This document shows positions 1 to 5,842 of a DNA stretch of 7,074 bases, in pieces (positions within the stretch are counted from its first letter, which is position 1; every line of letters begins with the position of its first letter). The stretch covers positions 1 through 7,074 of the forward strand of contig JBALXS010000191.1 in the NCBI GenBank assembly GCA_036960485.1. Reading direction: 5' to 3'. This stretch comes from Rs1 sp036960485 (GTDB taxonomy: Bacteria; Pseudomonadota; Gammaproteobacteria; Pseudomonadales; Balneatricaceae). Under the pieces are notes generated by a model. It was not told where the DNA came from. It was given only the letters and a program-made list of their open reading frames with translations, and made no database searches. The translations under genes were made by a program, and so were the position numbers.

Positions 1-521
1 GGAAAATCAACGTCGTTCATAGCCCGAAATGTCACCTCATCAAGGGAGTCGAGTGAGACAGTCACTCGACTCAGGCCTGCGGCCTTGAGCGCTTTGACTT
101 TTTTGGGTAATAACGTGGCGTTGGTGGTAAGCGCTATATCAAGTGACTTACCGTCTTGCGTTTTGAGGGCGGCTAGCATTTCGACTAATACCTCAAGGTT
201 TTTACGCAGCAGAGGCTCGCCACCCGTAAGACGAACTTTCTCAACACCGTGTGCAACAAACAGCCGCGTCATGCGCGTGATTTCATCGAAACTCAACAGT
301 TCGGCTTGCGGTAGGTATTGGTAGCCCTTACCAAAGACTTCCTTGGGCATACAATAGGTACAACGGAAGTTACAGCGATCGGTTACTGAAATGCGTAGGT
401 CACGCAAGAGCCGACCGCGCGTATCTGGGATCAGGCCATTAGGTGCCAACGCGTCCCCTGGGATCAGCGGTACTTGACCAGCAGAAAGTAGGTCAATAAT
501 AGGGATTGTTTTTAGGGTCAT
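1..521 (-). CDS. moaA: GTP 3',8-cyclase MoaA (N-terminal part, truncated by window edge)
   Basis: This gene encodes the radical SAM enzyme that rearranges GTP to 3',8-cyclo-7,8-dihydro-GTP, the first step of molybdopterin cofactor synthesis in the cytoplasm. About 173 residues are readable without a stop, roughly half the usual length of about 330; the C-terminal half, including the second cluster's cysteines, lies beyond the left edge. The radical SAM signature is CNFRCTYC with Cys50, Cys54 and Cys57. It is followed by the SAM-binding LTGGEP motif (residues 98-103), LTTN, and VSLDSLDE near the edge. The N-terminus is about 25 residues longer than in E. coli MoaA, a form I recall from betaproteobacteria and some gammaproteobacteria. 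The ATG at 519-521 has a weak AGGTG upstream. The gene starts 40 bases after the selO stop, so it is probably co-transcribed with selO. Identity is secure; only the missing 3' half is unknown. Confidence 0.96.
   Translation of the reverse strand, partial: MTLKTIPIIDLLSAGQVPLIPGDALAPNGLIPDTRGRLLRDLRISVTDRCNFRCTYCMPKEVFGKGYQYLPQAELLSFDEITRMTRLFVAHGVEKVRLTGGEPLLRKNLEVLVEMLAALKTQDGKSLDIALTTNATLLPKKVKALKAAGLSRVTVSLDSLDEVTFRAMNDVDF
46..72. repeat. Perfect 11-bp inverted repeat inside moaA
   Basis: Arms at 46-56 (gagtcgagtga) and 62-72 are exact reverse complements, separated by the 5 bases gacag. In moaA mRNA this would form a stable 11-bp stem with a 5-base loop. It lies over the codons for Ser-Arg-Val-Thr-Val-Ser-Leu-Asp-Ser, a conserved stretch of MoaA, so the symmetry comes from codon choice within a constrained peptide. 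No T-tract follows, so it is not a standard terminator. Whether it does anything is unknown. Confidence 0.6.
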
Positions 522-561
522 TGGGCACCTGATATGGATAAATTGATCATTAACTGATAAG

Positions 562-2304
562 TCATGACGAGCAGCTATAGTGCGATAGTCCGCCAGTATC
601 AAAGAACTCAAGTGGCTTCAGCCGATAGTATTTTTCTTCTACCTCGATTGATTGCTCGGCGTATGGTTGAGTCATTACTTCCTGCAACGCTCGCACTAAT
701 GAGTAATTCCCTCTGCTCGCTTGCTCATAGGCAGGCACAAGGAACCACTCTCGCAAATTATATTTTGGATTGACGAGTTTCATCTGCCTAGAAAGCTCAT
801 CTTGGGAGTGAGATCGAGCAGTATTTTCGTCAGTGATGCTAGCGTTGAGGTCTGTCCATGTAGTTAGCCACGCTGACCAGCGCTTGTCCATCCCTGCGGG
901 ATCTGCCTTATACGTATCGTTTTTGTAGAAGCTTTTTTTGAGTGGCCCAATATCGTCAGGTACCGTTGATAATTCACGGAAGAAAATGGTGTAATCAACA
1001 GCGGTTTGCGCCATCAGCGTTTCGAGTTCGCGAAACAACACCGCATTAAAGGTATGTAAGCCAAGTTTGGTAGCCCACATTTTTTCCATTTTCGCCTGCA
1101 TCACTGTTGCAAAACCAGTACGAATTTCGTCAAGCTGCTTAATAGCATCCTGATCCGATGCTATCAGCGGCTGCAACGCCATGCAAAACATGTAAAAGTT
1201 TCGTTCCGCTGCTATGGGCTGATTCATAAACGAATAGTGATATCCCCCCCCTGTCCATGGTTGAAATTGTGGGTTGAACACATCGCAAAATCCGAAGGGA
1301 CCGTAGTCTAGTGTAAAGCCCCCCGCCGCGCAGTTGTCACTGTTGAAGTTGCCTTGACAATAACCGACACGGATCCAATTAGCTACCAGTGACGTCAAAC
1401 GGCTGCGGAACTCGCGCGCGAGCAACACCACTTTTTCAGCCGTAGAGCGTGTATTATCGATGACGTCACTGTACTCACGATCGATCAAGTGCCGCATCAG
1501 CATCTCAAGTTCTACCATCGCATTTGGGTGTTCCTGCTTACGGGCACGGCGGCTGAAAAGCTCTAGCTGACCCACCCGAATGAACGATGGTGCGACACGA
1601 GTGGAGATTGCGACCGCCTCAGATATAAGCCTGTCCGGATCCTGTGAACGTGAGCCTTCAGAGTACCACGGTCGGTTAACCTTCTCTGTTTTTGACACGT
1701 ATAAGCTCAGCGATCGCGACGAGGCTACCCCAAGTGCGTGCATGTGCTCTTGTGCTAAGAACTCGCGAACACTTGAGCGCAGAACAGCGCGACCATCAGC
1801 GCCACGGCAGTAGGGTGTACGTCCTCCGCCTTTGAGTTGCATTTCCCAGCGTTGACCGTTAATAACAGCCTCAAGCACAGACATTGCGCGACCATCCCCG
1901 TAGCCGTTACCCGTTTGGAATGGACACTGTTGATAGTATTCGTTGCCAAAAATAGACAGTGCATAGCCCGTTGCCCAACCGACCTTGCGCAGTGGCTCTG
2001 GAACCTCTGTTAGGTCTCCAGAGAACAGTCGCATGAAGTCAGCCGACTGTGCCATACTATCGTAAAAACCCAGTTCGCGAAAAAAATTTGTGCTGTGGGT
2101 AACGTACTCGGGGTCTTGGATAGGGGTAGGATTGACGGGGACATAGTGCCCGGTAAATACTTGTCTCGGTGTATGATCGAAGCCATCTTCTGTCGCATCA
2201 GGATCGCAGTTCAGCGTATCGGTGAGCGAGTAGTTTGCCAGCTTTGCAAGATCGTCTAAGCTAGTCACGGTTGAAATAGTTTGCTGGGGAAGTCGATTTA
2301 TCAT
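562..2304 (-). CDS. selO: Protein adenylyltransferase SelO (YdiU/UPF0061 family, long form)
   Basis: SelO has a protein-kinase fold but transfers AMP from ATP to Ser, Thr or Tyr of target proteins. In E. coli it is linked to redox homeostasis, with SucA and glutaredoxin reported as targets. From the ATG at 2302-2304 the protein has 580 residues, against about 480 in E. coli. Landmarks that fit the family: LKGGGRTPY with Lys158, REFLAQE with Glu181, SDN with catalytic-type Asp323 and metal-binding Asn324, and DYGPFGF with Asp333. NPKYNLRE comes late, and the terminus is SCSS with Cys578 third from the end, the position held by selenocysteine in animal SelO. QGNF-NSDN replaces the HGVMNTDN of E. 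coli, which I remember as typical of a longer SelO clade. The frame stays open to a GTG/ATG at 2406/2403, adding 34 residues, but the 2304 ATG has GAGGAG six bases upstream and is preferred. moaA follows 40 bases downstream. Confidence 0.92.
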   Translation of the reverse strand: MINRLPQQTISTVTSLDDLAKLANYSLTDTLNCDPDATEDGFDHTPRQVFTGHYVPVNPTPIQDPEYVTHSTNFFRELGFYDSMAQSADFMRLFSGDLTEVPEPLRKVGWATGYALSIFGNEYYQQCPFQTGNGYGDGRAMSVLEAVINGQRWEMQLKGGGRTPYCRGADGRAVLRSSVREFLAQEHMHALGVASSRSLSLYVSKTEKVNRPWYSEGSRSQDPDRLISEAVAISTRVAPSFIRVGQLELFSRRARKQEHPNAMVELEMLMRHLIDREYSDVIDNTRSTAEKVVLLAREFRSRLTSLVANWIRVGYCQGNFNSDNCAAGGFTLDYGPFGFCDVFNPQFQPWTGGGYHYSFMNQPIAAERNFYMFCMALQPLIASDQDAIKQLDEIRTGFATVMQAKMEKMWATKLGLHTFNAVLFRELETLMAQTAVDYTIFFRELSTVPDDIGPLKKSFYKNDTYKADPAGMDKRWSAWLTTWTDLNASITDENTARSHSQDELSRQMKLVNPKYNLREWFLVPAYEQASRGNYSLVRALQEVMTQPYAEQSIEVEEKYYRLKPLEFFDTGGLSHYSCSS

Positions 2305-2310
2305 AGGGGG

Positions 2311-2316
2311 CTCCTC
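2311..2316 (-). promoter_or_regulatory. Strong ribosome binding site that sets the selO start
   Basis: On the minus strand GAGGAG is followed by the six bases CCCCCT and then the ATG at 2302-2304. This is a near-ideal Shine-Dalgarno site and spacing. The upstream in-frame GTG/ATG pair (2406/2403) has only a poorly placed AGGG. This decides for the shorter, 580-residue SelO. A CUCCUC stretch further upstream (2436-2441) is complementary to it. Confidence 0.7.
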
Positions 2317-2413
2317 ATGGCGTGGGTAGAACGGTTTTTTTCCCGCTGCATGGTTGGTCGTATCAACAATTTCTTCGATTCCAGGGGCCAGCCCTTTCAG
2401 CATCACTTCGAAT

Positions 2414-2459
2414 CCCTGCCAGCAGGGTTACCTTAGAGGAGGCAGGTCTCTGGTAGCCC
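2414..2459 (-). promoter_or_regulatory. Candidate structured leader RNA upstream of selO
   Basis: Read on the minus strand, GGGCUACC (2459-2452) can pair with GGUAACCC (2432-2425), seven pairs with one C-A mismatch. Inside it AGAG (2451-2448) can pair with CUCU. Next to it CCCUGC (2427-2422) and GCAGGG (2419-2414) form a tight 6-bp hairpin that shares the three C bases 2425-2427 with the first, so the two partly compete. The loop side of the first hairpin carries CUCCUC (2441-2436), complementary to the selO GAGGAG site. No T-tract follows either stem, and I do not recognise a known riboswitch class. The pairing is seen; a regulatory role is inferred. Confidence 0.35.
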
Positions 2460-2504
2460 CCGCTCATGTAACCTCGCTACTTATTTTTTAATGTCATAAA
2501 CTTT

Positions 2505-3287
2505 TTATTTTTCAACAAAAGCTCTTTCAACAACATAATCCCCTTGTACCCCTTTTTTACGACTTTCCTTGAAGCCTTTTTCGTCAAGAAGGGCGCAAGT
2601 GTCTTTTAACATAGAAGGACTACCGCACAACATCACTCGATCAAACACAGGGTCAAGTGTCGGTATCCCAAGGTCAAGAGATAACTTTCCTGTTTTTATC
2701 AAATCGGTAATTCTTCCTTGATTTTTATAAGACTCTCGAGTGACACACGGATAGTACATAAGCTGTTCGGCTATCATTTCACCCAGATACTCATGCGTAG
2801 GCAGATCTTTTGTTATTATTTCGTGGTAAGCCAATTCATTGGTATACCTTACGCCATGGAACAAAATCACTTTATCAAAACGCTCATAAGTTTCAGGATC
2901 TTTGATTATACTTAAAAAGGGAGCCAGTCCTGTGCCTGTGCCGATCAAGAGTAAATTACGCCCATCGCGTAAATCATCAATAACCAATGTTCCCGTTGGT
3001 TTACTGCCGATAATAACTTCATCACCAATAGCTAAGTGTTGTAATTTGGATGTGAAAGCCCCGCCTTCGACTTTAATACTGAAAAATTCCAAATAATCCT
3101 CATGATTTGCACTCGCAAGACTATAGGCTCGCAGGATCGGTCTAGCCTCTTCTTGTGCTAAACCAATAATGATATATTCCCCATTTCTAAAGCGGAGGCC
3201 TTGACTACGGGTTGTCTTAAAAGAAAATAGACTATCGTTCCAGTGCACAACATCGGTAACTTTTTCGGGATTGAATTTTTTATGCAT
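2505..3287 (-). CDS. fpr: Ferredoxin/flavodoxin-NADP+ reductase (bacterial FPR type)
   Basis: This is a cytoplasmic FAD enzyme that moves electrons between NADPH and ferredoxin or flavodoxin. The 260 residues match the usual length of Azotobacter/Pseudomonas FPR. The N-terminal FAD domain includes HWNDSLFSFKTTR (residues 15-27), the flavin motif RAYS (53-56), LEFFSIKVEGG (66-76) and KPTGTL (96-101). The NADP domain has GTGTGLAPF (116-124), HGVR (144-147), YYPCVTRES (178-186) and CGSPSML (221-227). It ends in RAFVEK, the C-terminus I recall for this subclass. The ATG at 3285-3287 has AGGAG (3293-3297) five bases upstream. It begins 21 bases after lipA, so it is almost surely in the same transcript. 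From this placement I infer that it supplies low-potential electrons to LipA and other iron-sulfur or radical SAM proteins. A role in oxidative stress defence, as for other fpr genes, is equally compatible. Confidence 0.95.
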   Translation of the reverse strand: MHKKFNPEKVTDVVHWNDSLFSFKTTRSQGLRFRNGEYIIIGLAQEEARPILRAYSLASANHEDYLEFFSIKVEGGAFTSKLQHLAIGDEVIIGSKPTGTLVIDDLRDGRNLLLIGTGTGLAPFLSIIKDPETYERFDKVILFHGVRYTNELAYHEIITKDLPTHEYLGEMIAEQLMYYPCVTRESYKNQGRITDLIKTGKLSLDLGIPTLDPVFDRVMLCGSPSMLKDTCALLDEKGFKESRKKGVQGDYVVERAFVEK

Positions 3288-3308
3288 GGTTTCTCCTATG
3301 CAATATGA

Positions 3309-4283
3309 TTATTTTATTTCTTTACCTGCGGCTTGCAAGTCTGCATGGTAGCTTGAACGCACCAATGGTCCAGATGCCGCATGGGTAAAACCAAGTTCTT
3401 TAGCGATAACACCCAGTTGATCAAACTCTGCGGGAGGAACATAGCGTTTAACGGCAAGGTGGTATTTACTTGGTTGCAAGTACTGTCCTAACGTTAGCAT
3501 ATCTACATTATGTTCACGCAAATCTTTTAATACTGCAGTAATTTCATCTTTAGTCTCGCCAAGGCCAAGCATCAGACCTGATTTTGTCGATACCTGTGGA
3601 TGCATTACTTTAAAGCGACGAAGCAGCTCCAATGAATGCTTATAGTTCGCACCCGGGCGAACTTCACGATACATATGTGGCGCAGTCTCTAGGTTATGAT
3701 TAAACACATCTGGCGGTGCGGTGCTTAAAATATCGAGCGCTCTGTCTATTCGACCTTTAAAATCAGGTACCAAAATTTCAATTTTTATATGGGGTACTTG
3801 CTTTCGTATTGCATTAATACAATCGACAAAATGTTGGGCACCACCATCACGAAGATCATCCCTATCGACCGATGTAATGACGACATATTTTAATTTCATG
3901 TCTCGTATTGTTGCGGCTAATTTTTCTGGTTCTTCAGCACTCACGGGTAAAGGTCTGCCGTGTGCTACATCACAAAATGGACAGCGGCGAGTACAGATAG
4001 CACCAAGGATCATAAAGGTAGCAGTTCCGTGGTTAAAGCATTCGTTTAAATTAGGACATGAAGCTTCTTCACACACTGAACTTAAATTATGCTTACGCAT
4101 CGCTTGTTTAATGTGTTCTACCTTGGCTGTGCTTCTCGGCAGTTTTACTTTTAACCAGCTAGGTTTTTTTAAGGTTGTTTCTTTCTCGCTAGCAATTATT
4201 TTTACTGGAATAAACGCTAATTTATCAGCATCACGAAGCTTTTCGCCAGCGACAAATTGTGATTGTTTTATATTACTCATCAT
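3309..4283 (-). CDS. lipA: Lipoyl synthase LipA
   Basis: LipA is a radical SAM enzyme that inserts two sulfur atoms into octanoyl groups on lipoyl domains of 2-oxoacid dehydrogenases and the glycine cleavage H protein. From the ATG at 4281-4283 it has 324 residues, close to E. coli's 321. The auxiliary cluster motif C-X4-C-X5-C is Cys71, Cys76 and Cys82 (VCEEASC, then NEC). The radical SAM motif CTRRCPFC is Cys97, Cys101 and Cys104. VITSVDRDDLRDGGA and GLMLGLGET follow, and RSSY (309-312) near the end contains the serine that ligates the auxiliary cluster in this family. A TTG seven codons upstream is also open, but the ATG pair at 4283/4280 with AAGG before it fits family length better. It lies 68 bases after sufE and 21 before fpr. 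No lipB or lplA is in the window. LipA destroys its auxiliary cluster in each turnover, which makes placement within a suf operon meaningful. Confidence 0.98.
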   Translation of the reverse strand: MMSNIKQSQFVAGEKLRDADKLAFIPVKIIASEKETTLKKPSWLKVKLPRSTAKVEHIKQAMRKHNLSSVCEEASCPNLNECFNHGTATFMILGAICTRRCPFCDVAHGRPLPVSAEEPEKLAATIRDMKLKYVVITSVDRDDLRDGGAQHFVDCINAIRKQVPHIKIEILVPDFKGRIDRALDILSTAPPDVFNHNLETAPHMYREVRPGANYKHSLELLRRFKVMHPQVSTKSGLMLGLGETKDEITAVLKDLREHNVDMLTLGQYLQPSKYHLAVKRYVPPAEFDQLGVIAKELGFTHAASGPLVRSSYHADLQAAGKEIK

Positions 4284-4298
4284 ATTGATTGACCTTGG

Positions 4299-4313
4299 GG
4301 CCAAAAATTGGCC
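4299..4313 (-). repeat. Short hairpin in the sufE-lipA gap
   Basis: The mRNA-sense sequence GGCCAATTTTTGGCC has two perfect 6-base arms around a 3-base loop, ending 15 bases before the lipA ATG and directly upstream of its AAGG site. No T-run follows its 3' side, so it is not a classic terminator. It could mark an mRNA processing or stability point or influence lipA translation. A chance inverted repeat is also possible. Confidence 0.45.
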
Positions 4314-4351
4314 TTCTATGTTTGTACTCGCTCCACTTGAAGATCCGCGTT

Positions 4352-4810
4352 TCAGCTGTATTGCTTGGCGACGTGTAATATTTTTTTAACCATTGCACGT
4401 AAACCATTACCGCGCATCGAACTTAAATGGCTAAATAAATCAATGTCTGTGAAAAAAGCGTTGATATTAAAATCAGTTACTTCTTGCGGTGTTTTTTTAT
4501 TAAACGCACTAAGAACAATACCTGCTAATCCTTTAACAATTTGAGCTTCACTATCGACAGCCATTAACAGAAGATTATTAATTTTATCGTATTCGCATAC
4601 TAGCCATACCTGACTTTGACAACCAATGATAAGATTTTCATCAGTTCGACAGGATACCGGTATGGTAGGCAGTTCCTTACCAAGGTCAATGATATAACGG
4701 TAACGATCTTCCCAATCATCAAAAAAGCAGAGAGTATCAGCGATATCTCCAGACTTTATTTCACTACCAAAAGGACTTTCTGATAAGCCAATAACAGACA
4801 GTTCATTCAT
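4352..4810 (-). CDS. sufE: Cysteine desulfuration protein SufE
   Basis: SufE accepts the persulfide sulfur from SufS on a single cysteine and hands it to the SufBCD scaffold. The 152-residue protein has the active-site motif GCQSQVW with Cys64 (codon 4619-4621), equivalent to Cys51 of E. coli SufE, so it has an N-terminus about 13 residues longer. The helix HLSSMRGNGLRAMVKKI near the end is the conserved SufE C-terminal signature. FFDDWEDRYRYIIDLGK (29-45) matches the start of the domain. The ATG at 4808-4810 overlaps the sufT stop as TGATG, which suggests translational coupling. A TTG one codon upstream is possible but less likely. A GGGG eight bases before the ATG is a weak ribosome site. 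lipA follows after 68 bases. Identity is secure. Confidence 0.96.
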   Translation of the reverse strand: MNELSVIGLSESPFGSEIKSGDIADTLCFFDDWEDRYRYIIDLGKELPTIPVSCRTDENLIIGCQSQVWLVCEYDKINNLLLMAVDSEAQIVKGLAGIVLSAFNKKTPQEVTDFNINAFFTDIDLFSHLSSMRGNGLRAMVKKILHVAKQYS

Positions 4811-5382
4811 CAAAATAACCCCATCTCTAATTGTGCTTCTTCCGTCATCATTTCTCGACTCCAGGGTGGGTCAAGTACAAGCTCTACCTTGACAGAGTCC
4901 ACATGAGGTACTAATCCAACTTTATATTTGACATCATCGACTAATACCGGACCCATGCCGCAACCTGGCGCAGTTAACGTCATGGTGATCACAACGGTAT
5001 TACCGTCGATTTTACAGTCATATATCAAACCTAAATCAACAATATTGACCGGCATTTCGGGATCGTAGACAGCAGATATTGCCTTCCATACATTCCTTTC
5101 CATCACGGTTTTATTGTCTGACTTAGTGCCTGACTTACCTTCTGATTCGTCACCTGAGTCATCATCCGAGAGTTCAAATTCTAAAACGATAGGTTCAAAG
5201 CCAAGCGCATCGCCATCAGTACCATCAACACGTGCCATATTACCGTTAATAAGAACGGTATATGCACCACCTAATGATTGGGTCAAGGTGACAAAGGTAT
5301 CTTTTTTAATGATGATAGGAGTTCCATCAGGCACTAATCGTGCTGGACACTCTCTATTCACTGGCATTATTTTTCTTTCCAT
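4810..5382 (-). CDS. sufT: Fe-S cluster assembly factor SufT (MIP18/DUF59 family, long form)
   Basis: SufT is an accessory protein of iron-sulfur maturation. In Staphylococcus aureus it matters when demand for clusters, notably for lipoate synthesis, is high. From the ATG at 5380-5382 it has 190 residues. Residues about 9-68 form the N-terminal domain of the long SufT form (CPARLVPDG, then FVTLTQSLGGAYTV). Residues about 73-92 are a hydrophilic Asp/Ser/Glu/Lys-rich linker. The MIP18-like domain (about 99-190) shows YDPEMPVNIVDLGLIYD, TAPGCGMG with the conserved Cys141, DPPWSREMMTEEAQLEMG and a Cys123. The ATG has GGAG (5389-5392) six bases upstream; the TTG seven codons earlier is rejected because the GGAG sites lie downstream of it. 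It sits between sufA and sufE and overlaps the latter by one base. The linker length looks unusual to me, but I cannot compare it without an alignment. Confidence 0.93.
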   Translation of the reverse strand: MERKIMPVNRECPARLVPDGTPIIIKKDTFVTLTQSLGGAYTVLINGNMARVDGTDGDALGFEPIVLEFELSDDDSGDESEGKSGTKSDNKTVMERNVWKAISAVYDPEMPVNIVDLGLIYDCKIDGNTVVITMTLTAPGCGMGPVLVDDVKYKVGLVPHVDSVKVELVLDPPWSREMMTEEAQLEMGLF

Positions 5383-5383
5383 A

Positions 5384-5401
5384 GTTTTCTCCGTATTCTC
5401 C
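5384..5401 (-). promoter_or_regulatory. Tandem Shine-Dalgarno-like repeat before sufT
   Basis: In mRNA sense GGAGAATAC (5401-5393) is followed directly by GGAGAAAAC (5392-5384), two 9-base copies differing at one base. Only the second is well spaced (GGAG, then six bases) from the ATG at 5382. The repeat supports that ATG as the start and may act as a standby ribosome site, or may be chance. Confidence 0.45.
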
Positions 5402-5440
5402 AATATGAGTCAGTATGCTTTAATTTTGCCGAGTGAATAA

Positions 5441-5797
5441 TTAAACTGAAAAACTTTCACCGCATCCGCATTCCGCTGAGCTATTGGGATTAATGAACTT
5501 AATCACTTGATTCAATCCTTCAGTCACACAATCAATTTCAGTCCCATTAACATAAGGCAAAGCTTCTTGAGTGACGTACAGCGTTAACTTATCATCATTG
5601 ATAATAACTAAATCGTCATTGAGTCTAGATTCGTCAATAAAATCTAATACATATTTAAACCCATTACAGCCACTTTTTTTCACTGAAAAACACAGCCCAA
5701 TGGCTTGTTTATTTTGTATATTTTTAGTTAGGTAAGTACGAGCGTTCTCACTCAAGGTTACACTAGGCTTACTGGGTTCAAAAGTCATTACAGTCAT
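5441..5797 (-). CDS. sufA: A-type Fe-S carrier SufA (HesB/IscA family)
   Basis: A-type proteins bind and pass on iron-sulfur clusters to target enzymes such as LipA. The 118-residue protein has the three family cysteines: Cys44 in KKSGCNGFKYVLD and Cys110 and Cys112 in ECGCGESFSV at the C-terminus. NGTEIDCVTEGLNQVIKFINP (85-104, before the last motif) closely follows the E. coli SufA pattern, and the position inside the suf operon favours SufA over IscA or ErpA. The ATG at 5795-5797 has AGGA ten bases upstream; a second in-frame ATG at 5788 is possible. It lies 45 bases after sufS and 58 before sufT. The extra Cys36 and Cys90 are not part of the usual three-cysteine set. Confidence 0.92.
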   Translation of the reverse strand: MTVMTFEPSKPSVTLSENARTYLTKNIQNKQAIGLCFSVKKSGCNGFKYVLDFIDESRLNDDLVIINDDKLTLYVTQEALPYVNGTEIDCVTEGLNQVIKFINPNSSAECGCGESFSV

Positions 5798-5842
5798 AAT
5801 AAAATAATCCTGGTTATCATTATTCGCTAGTTAGTTGGTTGT

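Larger units (their letters stand above)
2305..2504. other. fpr-selO intergenic region with a composition change
   Basis: This 200-base gap is the longest in the window. The 2481-2504 end, just after the fpr stop, is very AT-rich, while 2381-2470 is rich in G and C and holds the hairpins described separately. On the minus strand a TTGAAA (2511-2516, in the end of fpr) could be a -35 box, but no good -10 box lies at the right distance. I therefore see no promoter that can be supported, although the gap size suggests that selO may have its own. I see no intrinsic terminator for the upstream operon. Confidence 0.5.

Noticed and set aside
85..324. Small plus-strand open frame at the left edge
   Set aside because: It is antisense to moaA, which has a full radical SAM motif set in its own frame.
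561..568. 8-base palindrome GTCATGAC at the selO stop
   Set aside because: It is short, has no repeat elsewhere that I can see, and is not at a promoter-like position, so it is likely chance.
2401..2460. tRNA-like or known riboswitch-like sequence (TTCGAAT near a GC stem)
   Set aside because: The bases flanking TTCGAAT do not form a T-arm stem, and no acceptor or anticodon arm can be drawn. I match no riboswitch core.
2485..2520. Promoter with TTGAAA as -35 for selO
   Set aside because: At 16-18 base spacing the best -10 candidates match only about three of six consensus positions.
3721..4389. A 222-codon open frame on the plus strand opposite lipA
   Set aside because: It lies wholly antisense to lipA and the end of sufE, whose protein motifs are unmistakable. 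Its translation shows no recognisable domain.
5114..5440. A 108-codon plus-strand open frame opposite sufT
   Set aside because: The serine- and proline-rich product is the mirror of the sufT acidic linker and domain codons. It has no family features.
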